A stretch of DNA of 27,245 bases from GWA1-39-11 sp964640435 (lineage in GTDB: Bacteria; Patescibacteriota; Microgenomatia; Levybacterales; GWA1-39-11), in the NCBI GenBank assembly GCA_964640435.1, contig CAZXFJ010000010.1, positions 1 through 27,245 of the forward strand. The letters run 5' to 3'. The notes under the pieces were generated by a model. The model saw nothing but the letters and a program-made list of their open reading frames with translations. It searched no databases and was not told where the DNA came from. Made by a program: the position numbers and the translations under genes. Below, piece after piece: positions 6,312-12,015 of this stretch. Position 1 is the first letter of the stretch, and each line of letters opens with the position of its first letter.

Positions 6312-6320
6312 AGTATAGCA
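6312..6320 (-). promoter_or_regulatory. Extended -10 promoter (TGCTATACT) of the small membrane protein
   Basis: The -10 TATACT at 6317-6312 with upstream TG. The predicted start coincides with the ATG at 6305. No good -35 is visible. Confidence 0.5.
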
Positions 6321-6324
6321 GAAT

Positions 6325-7278
6325 TTATTTTTTTGAGTCTGCTGTAAGCTTTCGCTTTATTGCTTTTAATAATTGGTCCATATTTTTAATGGATGGAAAT
6401 TGAGTTAGGTATGCTTCTGGTATTTTTAAAAGAAGTGCTACTTCTTGATTAGTTATCTTGTCAATAATTTTGTCAGGATCACCATAAGTTTTTTCATTAA
6501 GCTCGGATAATACAACTAAGGCTCTAAGAGCACCTGGTGAAATATCTCGTGAGGATGGAGTTTGAAACCGATCTCTCATTGACATGAGATCGCGTTTACC
6601 CTGTATGGTTCCCAGGGTCCAATCTGAAACCTGTGCTACATTCTCATCAGATATTTTTGAGAGGTAGGTTACAGGAGTAACTTCTTCTTTTGTTTCTGTT
6701 GTCCTTGCCTCATGTTCTTCTTTGTCAAATTCATCGAATTGAAAATTCTCAATCGTATCCCAATCTGGATCTTTAGAAATATATCCTCGTTCCATAAATC
6801 TTGTCCTAACAGATTGTCTTCCTAAATGGAGTGGTGTTCCCTCTCTTGGTTCTGAATCTTTTTTAATTAATTCAGCTAAGCTATCATGTCCAAGTTTTTG
6901 AATTAAGTCTTCCACTATCTCAAGATTGTCTGGATCAAGCGTAAATCCGCTATATCGAGTTTGCCAAGTAAGTGCTGCTATGGCAAGTACTTCTTCACGA
7001 GTTTGAAGATATCGAGGATTAGGTGCTTGCTCGGCTCTAAAAGGAATAACGCCATTTTCTCTTGCTTGCTCCTCTAATATTTTTACTTCTGTTGGAGTTG
7101 GATGGTTACGAGATGAAGTGAAAATCATTGTTCCAATTTCAGCGTGAGTAAAAAATTTTGATTCCGGAAGTTTTTCGTTAAATCTCTCAAGAACACCACG
7201 GAGATTAGGATCAACAACTCCGTTAAACTTTCTTTCATTATTAGGGGATTGTTCCCCACGATCAATTTCTGAAGTCAT
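6325..7278 (-). CDS. Hypothetical protein, 317 aa, downstream of tRNA-Val
   Basis: Unrecognised soluble, acidic, mostly helical protein starting MTSEIDRGEQSPNNERKFNG. The middle (about residues 195-220) is rich in Glu, Asp and Thr and may be a flexible linker between an N-terminal helical region and a C-terminal region (ISPGALRALVVLSELNEKTY, ending KAIKRKLTADSKK). A longer frame starting upstream would run through the tRNA-Val gene and is not credible, so the ATG at 7278 is chosen. It starts 20 bp after the tRNA and has no clear promoter, so it is probably transcribed with the tRNA. No Shine-Dalgarno is visible. The function is unknown. Confidence 0.7.
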   Translation of the reverse strand: MTSEIDRGEQSPNNERKFNGVVDPNLRGVLERFNEKLPESKFFTHAEIGTMIFTSSRNHPTPTEVKILEEQARENGVIPFRAEQAPNPRYLQTREEVLAIAALTWQTRYSGFTLDPDNLEIVEDLIQKLGHDSLAELIKKDSEPREGTPLHLGRQSVRTRFMERGYISKDPDWDTIENFQFDEFDKEEHEARTTETKEEVTPVTYLSKISDENVAQVSDWTLGTIQGKRDLMSMRDRFQTPSSRDISPGALRALVVLSELNEKTYGDPDKIIDKITNQEVALLLKIPEAYLTQFPSIKNMDQLLKAIKRKLTADSKK

Positions 7279-7297
7279 AAATGTAGGCAGAATGAGT

Positions 7298-7370
7298 GGG
7301 CCCGAGAGAACTCGAATCTCTGACCTTTGCAATGTCAATGCAACGCTCTAACCAACTGAGCTACGAGCCC
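7298..7370 (-). tRNA. tRNA-Val (anticodon GAC)
   Basis: Acceptor GGGCTCG pairs with CGGGCCC (one G-T pair). The D arm is GCTCAGTTGGTTAGAGC. Anticodon stem TTGCA/TGCAA holds loop TTGACAT, giving anticodon GAC. The T arm is AGAGA TTCGAGT TCTCT. CCA is not encoded. Confidence 0.95.
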
Positions 7371-7383
7371 TAAACTAGCCATA

Positions 7384-7412
7384 ATTTTACCAGTGATTAG
7401 CCATGATGTAAA
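7384..7412 (-). promoter_or_regulatory. Promoter of tRNA-Val(GAC) (TTTACA-17-TAAAAT)
   Basis: The -35 is at 7412-7407 and the -10 at 7389-7384. It probably drives the tRNA and the 317-aa gene behind it. Confidence 0.6.
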
Positions 7413-7452
7413 GAAATGAACATCACGGCTTATAGTTTTTTGTATTATTTTC

Positions 7453-7461
7453 TGTTATAAT
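7453..7461 (+). promoter_or_regulatory. Extended -10 promoter (TGTTATAAT) of the 192-aa gene
   Basis: A perfect TATAAT at 7456-7461 with TG one base upstream. The predicted start at about 7468 is 2 nt before the ATG at 7470, so the mRNA looks leaderless. Confidence 0.62.
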
Positions 7462-7469
7462 TTGCAGCT

Positions 7470-8048
7470 ATGTTAGAAAATAGAGAGCTTAGACATGAGA
7501 CGCCACGATTTGATATACCCTTTTCTTCTATTGCAGCTATTGAAACAGATTGGGATGCTTTAGATGATAACTTTGTTGAGAGAGAATTGGGAGATATATC
7601 TAATCTATCACCTCTTAATAAATATTTTTTTGAAGTTGCTTCGGTAAAACGTGACAAATCTTCAGATGATGAAGCAGAAATGTATTTAAAGTCAGCTTTG
7701 TTTACGACAAAGAAAATTAAAGATCTACCCTTAAGTCTCACTGATGTTACAGAATTTGATACTAAACTTTACTCTGCAATTATTGTAGCTTCAGTTGATG
7801 ATCCTGATTGGCACAACCCACTTTTAGCAGAAGCATTTAAATTAGTTGGAATAACTCCAACATCTAGTTTTTATGAAGCTCTTATTATTGATACATTGCC
7901 AGTTGAATCACCTAATTTGGATGAAGCTATGAATGTTATTATTGCAAAATATTCCGATGAGGATCTTCTTGCAGAATTAATTCAAGGATATGCTGATGCA
8001 TGGGCTATGCAATTCAGGAAATATCAAGAAAAATTTGATTCCAAATAG
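7470..8048 (+). CDS. Hypothetical protein, 192 aa
   Basis: Unrecognised acidic, soluble, probably all-helical protein beginning MLENRELRHETPRFDIPFSS. It is rich in Asp/Glu and hydrophobic helix-forming stretches (YSAIIVASVDDPDWHN, FYEALIIDTLPVESPNLDEA), with no signal peptide or membrane segment. The ATG at 7470 is supported by the leaderless promoter just upstream. It converges with the minus-strand gene ending at 8059, leaving 10 bp between the stops and no visible terminator hairpin. The function is unknown. Confidence 0.72.
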   Translation: MLENRELRHETPRFDIPFSSIAAIETDWDALDDNFVERELGDISNLSPLNKYFFEVASVKRDKSSDDEAEMYLKSALFTTKKIKDLPLSLTDVTEFDTKLYSAIIVASVDDPDWHNPLLAEAFKLVGITPTSSFYEALIIDTLPVESPNLDEAMNVIIAKYSDEDLLAELIQGYADAWAMQFRKYQEKFDSK

Positions 8049-8058
8049 AGTATTGATA

Positions 8059-8295
8059 TTAAATACCTAATCCTTTATTCCAGTCTCTGTGTAATTTTTC
8101 ATCTTCTTCTCCCTTTTCTATGATTTCAGATATTTGATCTTCGACAAGTCCAAAACTACCCATAATACTTTCAATTTCATCTCTTATTTTTCTTGCCGCT
8201 ATAACAGATCTGACCTGCGCCATAACTGCTGGTGGTGAATCATCTAAAAAATCTTTTTTCCAAAAGGCGTCTGCTCTTCTATTTTCTTTGGACAT
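8059..8295 (-). CDS. Hypothetical protein, 78 aa, behind leader C
   Basis: Unrecognised small charged protein beginning MSKENRRADAFWKKDFLDDS, with helical VMAQVRSVIAARKIRDEIES and the tail HRDWNKGLGI. The ATG at 8295 is supported by AAAGGAGGAAT directly upstream. An in-frame TTG upstream would start in the leader. It is a single-gene unit with its own promoter and a terminator-containing leader like those before the 119-aa gene and the GNAT gene. No membrane segment or known motif is visible. The function is unknown; the shared leader suggests shared control with the other three units. Confidence 0.7.
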   Translation of the reverse strand: MSKENRRADAFWKKDFLDDSPPAVMAQVRSVIAARKIRDEIESIMGSFGLVEDQISEIIEKGEEDEKLHRDWNKGLGI

Positions 8296-8311
8296 ATTCC
8301 TCCTTTCCCAC

Positions 8312-8336
8312 AAAAAAACCTCCCGTTTGGGAGGTT
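8312..8336 (-). terminator. Leader C terminator hairpin
   Basis: Minus strand AACCTCCC, loop AAAC, GGGAGGTT and a total of seven Ts, 16 nt before the ATG at 8295. GGGAGG is 7 nt from a GTG at 8311. Confidence 0.8.
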
Positions 8337-8425
8337 CCTGAGATTTTTAAAATCTAATTTCCTCCCACTACATCAAATCTCCGAGAAGGAGATTGAGCGC
8401 GAGAAGAATTGAGTTAGATTTCATT
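8312..8425 (-). promoter_or_regulatory. Leader C: predicted transcription attenuator
   Basis: About 114 nt. A strong first hairpin lies at 8396-8373 (UCAA plus UCUCC paired with GGAGA plus UUGA, one bulge). The upstream GGGAGG is at 8366-8361. The inner perfect hairpin AGATTT/AAATCT is at 8355-8341. The shared CCTCCC is at 8334-8329. Unlike leaders A and B, the first hairpin does not include the upstream GGGAGG, although its CUCC could pair with it. Competing pairings are visible; regulation is inferred. Confidence 0.7.
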
Positions 8426-8431
8426 TTTTTA

Positions 8432-8461
8432 AGTGTATCAAACATGGTATTTTGTTGTCAA
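8432..8461 (-). promoter_or_regulatory. Promoter of leader C (TTGACA-18-TACACT)
   Basis: Consensus -35 at 8461-8456; the -10 TACACT at 8437-8432 is preceded by TGA (extended -10). The predicted start is near 8425. Confidence 0.65.
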
Positions 8462-8467
8462 TAATTT

Positions 8468-8689
8468 TTAGCGGTTCCTTTCAATAATTGTACCTTTAAT
8501 ACCTTTGCTGTAGTGTGTTTCGCCCACAACTGCCCTGTATCCGGTTTCACCGTTTGCATGCAATATTAGTACTACATCGTGATGAAGATCAGGACCCCCA
8601 ATCATCTTTCGTGATACACCCCACTGCTTCATCTTTGAGGTGGCACTAAAAATTTGATTTTCTAAATTTGAATTATTTCTTCTTTCCAT
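8468..8689 (-). CDS. Small protein, 73 aa, paralogue of the gene before it
   Basis: Unrecognised 73-aa protein beginning MERRNNSNLENQIFSATSKM. It shares the pattern GPDL-(x)n-LILHANGE-x4-A-x2-GE with the 94-aa protein encoded immediately upstream, so the two are tandem paralogues. Its ATG at 8689 lies inside the end of that gene (17-nt overlap in a different frame) and has no Shine-Dalgarno, which suggests coupled translation. Both are probably transcribed from leader D. The LILHANGE block looks like a short beta-hairpin. The function is unknown. Confidence 0.68.
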   Translation of the reverse strand: MERRNNSNLENQIFSATSKMKQWGVSRKMIGGPDLHHDVVLILHANGETGYRAVVGETHYSKGIKGTIIERNR

Positions 8690-8957
8690 TTTTTTGAATT
8701 GGGTTATTACGTAATATTCTTACAGTGGTTCCCTCCGGAATAAGACCGTCTTCAGGAAAAACGATTTCACCAGGCATTGCATGAAAAGATAGCTCTCCAT
8801 TCGCGTGCAGAATTAATTGTGCCTGTGTAAATAGATATTGAGCATCAACTAAGTCAGGTCCCAAAAAGGAAGACTCGTTTAGAGAGTTTTTTCTCATTTT
8901 GACAATTTCTTCGTCTATTGCTTTTTCTAATTCGTCTAATACTTCTCGTGTTCTCAT
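8673..8957 (-). CDS. Small protein, 94 aa, behind leader D
   Basis: Unrecognised protein beginning MRTREVLDELEKAIDEEIVK (a charged N-terminal helix). It continues GPDLVDAQYLFTQAQLILHA then NGELSFHAMPGE, and ends in a basic tail. The C-terminal half is shared with the 73-aa protein next door. The start is ambiguous. The first ATG (8957) is 16 nt from the GGGAGG in the leader. An in-frame ATT at 8966 is exactly 7 nt from it, the same distance as the ATG of the GNAT gene in leader A. A rare ATT start is therefore possible and would add three residues. First gene of a two-gene unit. The function is unknown. Confidence 0.7.
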   Translation of the reverse strand: MRTREVLDELEKAIDEEIVKMRKNSLNESSFLGPDLVDAQYLFTQAQLILHANGELSFHAMPGEIVFPEDGLIPEGTTVRILRNNPIQKNGKKK

Positions 8958-8966
8958 TTTTACAAT

Positions 8967-8990
8967 AAAAAAACCTCCCATTGGGAGGTT
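8967..8990 (-). terminator. Leader D terminator hairpin
   Basis: Minus strand AACCTCCC, a 3-nt loop AAT, GGGAGGTT and a total of seven Ts, then an ATT codon in frame with the 94-aa gene. Confidence 0.8.
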
Positions 8991-9060
8991 CGGTTCACAA
9001 AAGAACAAACTCTCCCGTTAGGAGGAAAGATCGTTCTTAATAATTTGTGAATGTCTCATT
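8967..9060 (-). promoter_or_regulatory. Leader D: predicted transcription attenuator
   Basis: About 94 nt. The first hairpin can form from CUUUCC/GGAGAG around 9029-9010. The upstream arm GGGAG (9016-9012) can pair with CTCCC of the terminator. This alternative is extended by GTT/AAC and by an inner GTTC/GAAC stem (9006-9003 with 8996-8993). The terminator uses the same CCTCCC. This is the longest continuous antiterminator of the four leaders. Regulation is inferred. Confidence 0.7.
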
Positions 9061-9066
9061 TGATCT

Positions 9067-9096
9067 ATTCTAAAATATCGAGGAAGCAATTGTCAA
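9067..9096 (-). promoter_or_regulatory. Promoter of leader D (TTGACA-18-TAGAAT)
   Basis: Consensus -35 at 9096-9091, immediately after the stop codon of the DUF5660-like gene; the -10 TAGAAT is at 9072-9067. The predicted start is near 9060. Confidence 0.68.
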
Positions 9097-9753
9097 TTAT
9101 CCAGTTTGGGTTGCAACAGTGCGCTCTCCGGAAAGACCAAAGCTTGTGCCGTGTTTTTGGTATGAGCCCCAGTATTTGCTTTGTTGTTTCTTGCTTGTAA
9201 ATACAGATCCGTATGAAGCTGTATCTTCAAGTTTGCGTGTTGCATCACGAAGGACGCTTAATACAAACTCAAAGAAATTAATGTGATACTTACCAGGTTT
9301 GACCGGTGATTTATCAGCAGTCGCATCTTTAACTGTTTGCTCAACCACTTTTGAAGTTTTGATAAGTTTTTGAATTTCCATGCGAATTTCATCAACAGAT
9401 TGTCTCATTTGCATTTCTGTTCTTGTTTCGCCAACTCGCTCAGCATTAATAACCTCACGTTTGTATTCCATAAATTCCGAAGTAACCTTTGGTTTTTCAG
9501 CCTTTTCTTCGTGTTTTTCAGCTTCCTTTTTCTTTTTAAGACTAACCTCTTCTCCCTTTTTAAGGAATTCTGAGCCATAGATAGGGTCGATAATTTGCTC
9601 TGTGACTATTCCGCCAGCAGGCTTAAGTGCATCTTTCCAGCCACTCTCAAAAGTACCGGTTAAAATGCTTTTTAGGCTTCCGGTGAGTGACATAGGCTTG
9701 GCTTCAATTGCCTCCTCTGAAATAATAGGCTTTTTTTGCTGTTTTTTTGACAT
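9097..9753 (-). CDS. DUF5660-like protein, 218 aa
   Basis: A protein beginning MSKKQQKKPIISEEAIEAKP, with a Lys/Glu-rich central region (about residues 70-100, probable coiled coil). Its conserved C-terminal half contains KYHINFFEFVLSVLRDA, a KYWGSYQKHGTSFGLSGER block and the end RTVATQTG. This C-terminal pattern (NFFEF-VLSVLRDA, then W, then HGTSFGLSGER-xx-xTQ) matches my memory of DUF5660, a family reported mainly from Microgenomates and related CPR bacteria. That is the best lineage marker in the window. The function is unknown. The ATG at 9753 lies 10 nt after the predicted start of a TTGCTC-17-TATAAT promoter. Confidence 0.78.
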   Translation of the reverse strand: MSKKQQKKPIISEEAIEAKPMSLTGSLKSILTGTFESGWKDALKPAGGIVTEQIIDPIYGSEFLKKGEEVSLKKKKEAEKHEEKAEKPKVTSEFMEYKREVINAERVGETRTEMQMRQSVDEIRMEIQKLIKTSKVVEQTVKDATADKSPVKPGKYHINFFEFVLSVLRDATRKLEDTASYGSVFTSKKQQSKYWGSYQKHGTSFGLSGERTVATQTG

Positions 9754-9769
9754 ACTCAATTACCCGTGT

Positions 9770-9798
9770 ATTATACCATGCATGTAAAGAGGGAGCAA
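9770..9798 (-). promoter_or_regulatory. Promoter of the DUF5660-like gene (TTGCTC-17-TATAAT)
   Basis: The -35 at 9798-9793 and consensus -10 at 9775-9770, preceded by TGG (extended). The leader is about 10 nt. Confidence 0.62.
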
Positions 9799-9816
9799 GG
9801 AAATTGAGGCTAAAAT

Positions 9817-10728
9817 TTATAACTTGCTAAGAAAATCGAGTGTTTTTTGCTGACGAATGATCGCTGCTACAAGATATGGATTTTGTGCAAGTTGTTGTCT
9901 TTCTTGTGGGTTTTTAATTGCTTCTAAAGCATTGTTAACATCAGGCTGTTCAACTTTTATGTCTTCTTGATCAGCAATCGCACGGAGTGTAAATTCAAGT
10001 TTTAAATCACGATCTGCTCGATCATCATATTCTGCTCTTAATTGTTCTGCGTTTTTACCACGTGATGCTAAATATTGGTCAAGTGTTACGCCTAGTCGTT
10101 TTAGTTCATCTAGAAGTTGTGAGAGAAGCCTGTTTGTTTCCTGTTCAACAAGAACGTTAGGAATGGTAACTTTAACAACTGACATGATCTTCTCAAGTAT
10201 TTCATCGAGCTTTTTATTTGGGTTGGCATCTTCTGGATTTGTACTTTTGAGTGATGTTTCTGAGCCTGGAACGATAATTTTAGGTTCATTTGTTGATGGT
10301 TTAAGCTTTTTCACTTCCTCTTTGTAGTTTCCGAGTTCAACATTAGGATTCTCACAAGTTTCAGCTAAGAATTGGAGATTTGTTCCATCTGAAAATTGTT
10401 CAACATGAATTCTTGGATTAATAATAGGTTTTATATTAAGTTCTTTAACTGCTTTTACGTATTCATCAGTTAAGATTTTTTTCAAAACCTCTTCATTTAC
10501 AAGTTCTTTGTTTAGTTTTTGAATTGCAAGATTCTTTGGGGCTGCACCTTTTCTAAAACCTTGTACTTCTACGTTTTTAATAAGTTCGTTAATGATATTC
10601 TCTCGAACTACGTCTACTTCGCGTGCAGGAACTGTTATTTTTATGCTCAAAGTTCCGTCTTGTTTTTTTTCAAGATCGTACCTTTTTGCAGGCTGTGTGC
10701 TCTGTGGTTGTTGTTTATTTTCGTCCAT
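9817..10728 (-). CDS. tig: Trigger factor without PPIase domain
   Basis: A ribosome-bound chaperone that shields nascent chains at the exit tunnel. The N-terminal ribosome-binding domain (about residues 15-140) carries the signature GFRKGAAP at 57-64. The C-terminal SurA-like chaperone domain (about 180-303) includes VTIPNVLVEQETNRLLSQLL and an RADRDLKLEFTLRAIADQE segment. The FKBP-type PPIase domain that normally lies between them is missing; a Pro/Asn/Ser-rich linker of about 40 residues stands in its place. The length is 303 aa against about 430 for the full family. The ATG at 10728 is 2 nt from the predicted start of a TATAAT promoter, so the mRNA is probably leaderless. It is divergent from tRNA-Leu(UAG). 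Confidence 0.9.
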   Translation of the reverse strand: MDENKQQPQSTQPAKRYDLEKKQDGTLSIKITVPAREVDVVRENIINELIKNVEVQGFRKGAAPKNLAIQKLNKELVNEEVLKKILTDEYVKAVKELNIKPIINPRIHVEQFSDGTNLQFLAETCENPNVELGNYKEEVKKLKPSTNEPKIIVPGSETSLKSTNPEDANPNKKLDEILEKIMSVVKVTIPNVLVEQETNRLLSQLLDELKRLGVTLDQYLASRGKNAEQLRAEYDDRADRDLKLEFTLRAIADQEDIKVEQPDVNNALEAIKNPQERQQLAQNPYLVAAIIRQQKTLDFLSKL

Positions 10729-10736
10729 GAAGGAAT

Positions 10737-10742
10737 ATTATA
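10737..10742 (-). promoter_or_regulatory. -10 box (TATAAT) of tig
   Basis: Perfect TATAAT ending 8 bp before the tig ATG. The predicted start is near 10730. No clear -35. Confidence 0.5.
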
Positions 10743-10776
10743 CTTGATTTAGTCTCAAATTTCTACATTATTATTG

Positions 10777-10782
10777 TATAAT
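10777..10782 (+). promoter_or_regulatory. -10 box (TATAAT) of tRNA-Leu(UAG)
   Basis: Perfect TATAAT ending 9 bp before the tRNA 5' end. No clear -35. Confidence 0.5.
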
Positions 10783-10791
10783 AGTTAAATT

Positions 10792-10875
10792 GCGGGCGTG
10801 GTGAAATGGTATACACGCAAGTTTTAGGAACTTGTGGCGAAAGCCGTGGGGGTTCAAGTCCCTTCGCCCGCACCA
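10792..10875 (+). tRNA. tRNA-Leu (anticodon UAG)
   Basis: Acceptor GCGGGCG pairs with CGCCCGC. Anticodon stem CAAGT/ACTTG holds loop TTTAGGA, giving UAG. The long variable arm (TGGCGAAAGCCG) marks a class II tRNA. The T loop is TTCAAGT. This is the only tRNA in the window with CCA encoded (10873-10875). Confidence 0.95.
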
Positions 10876-10890
10876 GGATGCTAAATAGCA

Positions 10891-11217
10891 TTAAGAAATG
10901 TTATCTTTTGTAGCATCTGTAGTAATTGCTTCCCCTTTTTCAATATTATAGAGGGCAATATCGCATTGATTTTCCAAGTCCTGATAAGTATTTGGAGATT
11001 TTGAGTGATTAACAAATCTTTCAGGCTCTGAATATAAATAAATTTTGCCCCAATGTTTGTGTGTAAACATTTTTTCACTTTTAGGAAGTGCATTCCATTC
11101 TTCTGGAGTTAATTGTTTAAGGTTGTATTTAATAACAACTTCATCTTTTGCAAACTTTTTATTAGCAAAAACACCTTTTCCCGCTAAATTACCTTTACCT
11201 ACTAGAACATCACTCAT
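10891..11217 (-). CDS. Small SET-domain protein, 108 aa
   Basis: Minimal SET-domain protein. It begins MSDVLVGKGNLAGKGVFANK, with GKGVFA as the start of the SET core. It then has RFVNHSKSPNT, matching the RFxNHSCxPN substrate/SAM-binding motif, and IEKGEAITTDA, where SET proteins usually have I-x-x-G-E-E-I/L-x-x-D-Y. The final Tyr is not obvious (TTDATKDNIS). SET domains transfer methyl groups from SAM to lysine; the target here is unknown. The ATG at 11217 is preferred over a longer frame because it coincides with the predicted start of a TATAAT promoter (leaderless). It converges with the tRNA-Leu gene. Confidence 0.78.
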   Translation of the reverse strand: MSDVLVGKGNLAGKGVFANKKFAKDEVVIKYNLKQLTPEEWNALPKSEKMFTHKHWGKIYLYSEPERFVNHSKSPNTYQDLENQCDIALYNIEKGEAITTDATKDNIS

Positions 11218-11223
11218 TACAGA

Positions 11224-11229
11224 ATTATA
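11224..11229 (-). promoter_or_regulatory. -10 box (TATAAT) of the SET gene, leaderless
   Basis: TATAAT at 11229-11224. A start 7 bp downstream falls on the A of the ATG at 11217. The -35 is weak. Confidence 0.5.
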
Positions 11230-11282
11230 CCTAAAACAAGTTATAGTTTGGTATCGGAAATAAGAATTCTGTTTCAAGAATA

Positions 11283-11328
11283 GGGGTTCGGATAGTGTCC
11301 GCTAGACTGCACACTAATTCCCCTTAAA
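11283..11328 (-). terminator. Possible long imperfect hairpin after the lysozyme-like gene
   Basis: GGGG...AGTGT, a 12-nt loop, ACACT...CCCC lies just after the stop at 11330. There is also a nested CGGA/TCCG pairing. The T-tract is poor. It may be a terminator or a processing hairpin; weak evidence. Confidence 0.35.
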
Positions 11329-11329
11329 A

Positions 11330-11875
11330 TTAGATGCTTGGAGCAAGTGTAAAGGTAGTAAGCTTTAAGTACTCAGCATTGATCTCGTTCATGAAACGGT
11401 TAACTCGAACAGCCCATGTTGGGGATTCTGCATAGATTGGCCCAATTGACCAAACGTCAGTTGCTCCACGGTTAATGTAGTTGCTTTTAAGGGCAGCGTT
11501 AATTGTACGAATACCATCTTCCCATGATTCAAAGTAGATGTGTCCTCCACCCCAACCATAGGCGTTGTGGCTCCCTGGCATAAGGGCAATACCCCAGCTT
11601 GATTCAAGACCTGAGATCGCAGGAAGAAGCTTCCAGTCAACACCATATTGATCAGCATAGCGAACATAGTGCTCTGCTTCATCAACTAAGGGTGAATTGT
11701 GACGCGCGAAAACGTTTTTTAGAGCACGTACACGTGCATCGTTTTCAATGCTTTTAACAGCAACGATTTTAGATGTAAGTTTGGCAGAAGAATATGAAAC
11801 CTCTGCGGCTTGTGATTGTTGTGGGAAAAGCCCTAAAGCAAAAATAATTGCTAAGGCAAATATAAGTTTTTTCAT
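11330..11875 (-). CDS. Secreted lysozyme/glucosaminidase-like protein (paralogue 1)
   Basis: A 181-aa protein with a clear signal peptide (MKKLIFALAIIFALGLF, cut near QAA at about residue 24). The lysozyme-like domain has ADQYGVDWKLLPAISGLESS, with a probable catalytic Glu in GLESSWG. It continues NAYGWGGG, an aromatic FESWEDGIRTI segment, and SPTWAVRVNRFM near the end. This layout fits peptidoglycan-cleaving lysozyme/mannosyl-glycoprotein glucosaminidase-like folds, so it probably acts on cell wall outside the membrane. The upstream minus-strand gene encodes a paralogue. The ATG at 11875 starts the signal peptide. A Shine-Dalgarno (AGGAGG) is 21 nt away but only 9 nt from an in-frame ATT at 11887. 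The leader has its own promoter and terminator. Confidence 0.8.
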   Translation of the reverse strand: MKKLIFALAIIFALGLFPQQSQAAEVSYSSAKLTSKIVAVKSIENDARVRALKNVFARHNSPLVDEAEHYVRYADQYGVDWKLLPAISGLESSWGIALMPGSHNAYGWGGGHIYFESWEDGIRTINAALKSNYINRGATDVWSIGPIYAESPTWAVRVNRFMNEINAEYLKLTTFTLAPSI

Positions 11876-11888
11876 AGTTTTTGTAATT

Positions 11889-11947
11889 GGTTAAGTCCTC
11901 CTAATCGGAAGGCTTAATGATTACTTAAACTTGTTAAAAGCTTAACC
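11889..11947 (-). promoter_or_regulatory. Structured 5' UTR hiding a Shine-Dalgarno
   Basis: On the minus strand the outer stem GGTTAAG/CTTAACC encloses CCTTC...GGAGG, where GGAGG is the Shine-Dalgarno. An alternative hairpin GTTAA/TTAAC would open the outer stem. Pairings are visible; regulation is inferred. Confidence 0.45.
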
Positions 11948-11968
11948 TATAGTAAAGAAGATATAGGC

Positions 11969-12006
11969 AAAAAAAATCCTAAAGTAGTTTTGGGCTACCT
12001 TAGGAT
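11969..12006 (-). terminator. Intrinsic terminator directly behind a consensus promoter
   Basis: Minus strand ATCCTAA-g-GTAG, 7-nt loop, CTAC-t-TTAGGAT, ending in a T-run (eight Ts on top of the stem). The stem begins about 3 nt after the predicted start of the 12016-12044 promoter, so it should end a transcript of about 40 nt unless bypassed. It could instead serve the gene ending at 12085. Confidence 0.75.
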
Positions 12007-12015
12007 CTGGGGTGA

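Noticed and set aside
6325..7338. Longer start for the 317-aa protein
   Set aside because: The extra N-terminus is encoded by the tRNA-Val gene on the same strand.
2293..9060. The four leaders as copies of a mobile or REP-like repeat
   Set aside because: Only the paired GGGAGG/CCTCCC core is shared. Inner stems and flanks differ in sequence, there are no target duplications, and each lies between a promoter and a gene on the same strand.
9370..9580. Open frames on the plus strand inside the DUF5660-like gene, and similar shadows inside pheS, infC, thrS and the oxidase
   Set aside because: They are low-complexity or antisense to well-supported genes and have no promoter or ribosome-binding site.
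10878..10895. Small palindrome ATGCTAAATAGCAT as a terminator between tRNA-Leu and the SET gene
   Set aside because: The stem is short and A/T-rich with no T-tract on either strand; it is weak evidence for a terminator.
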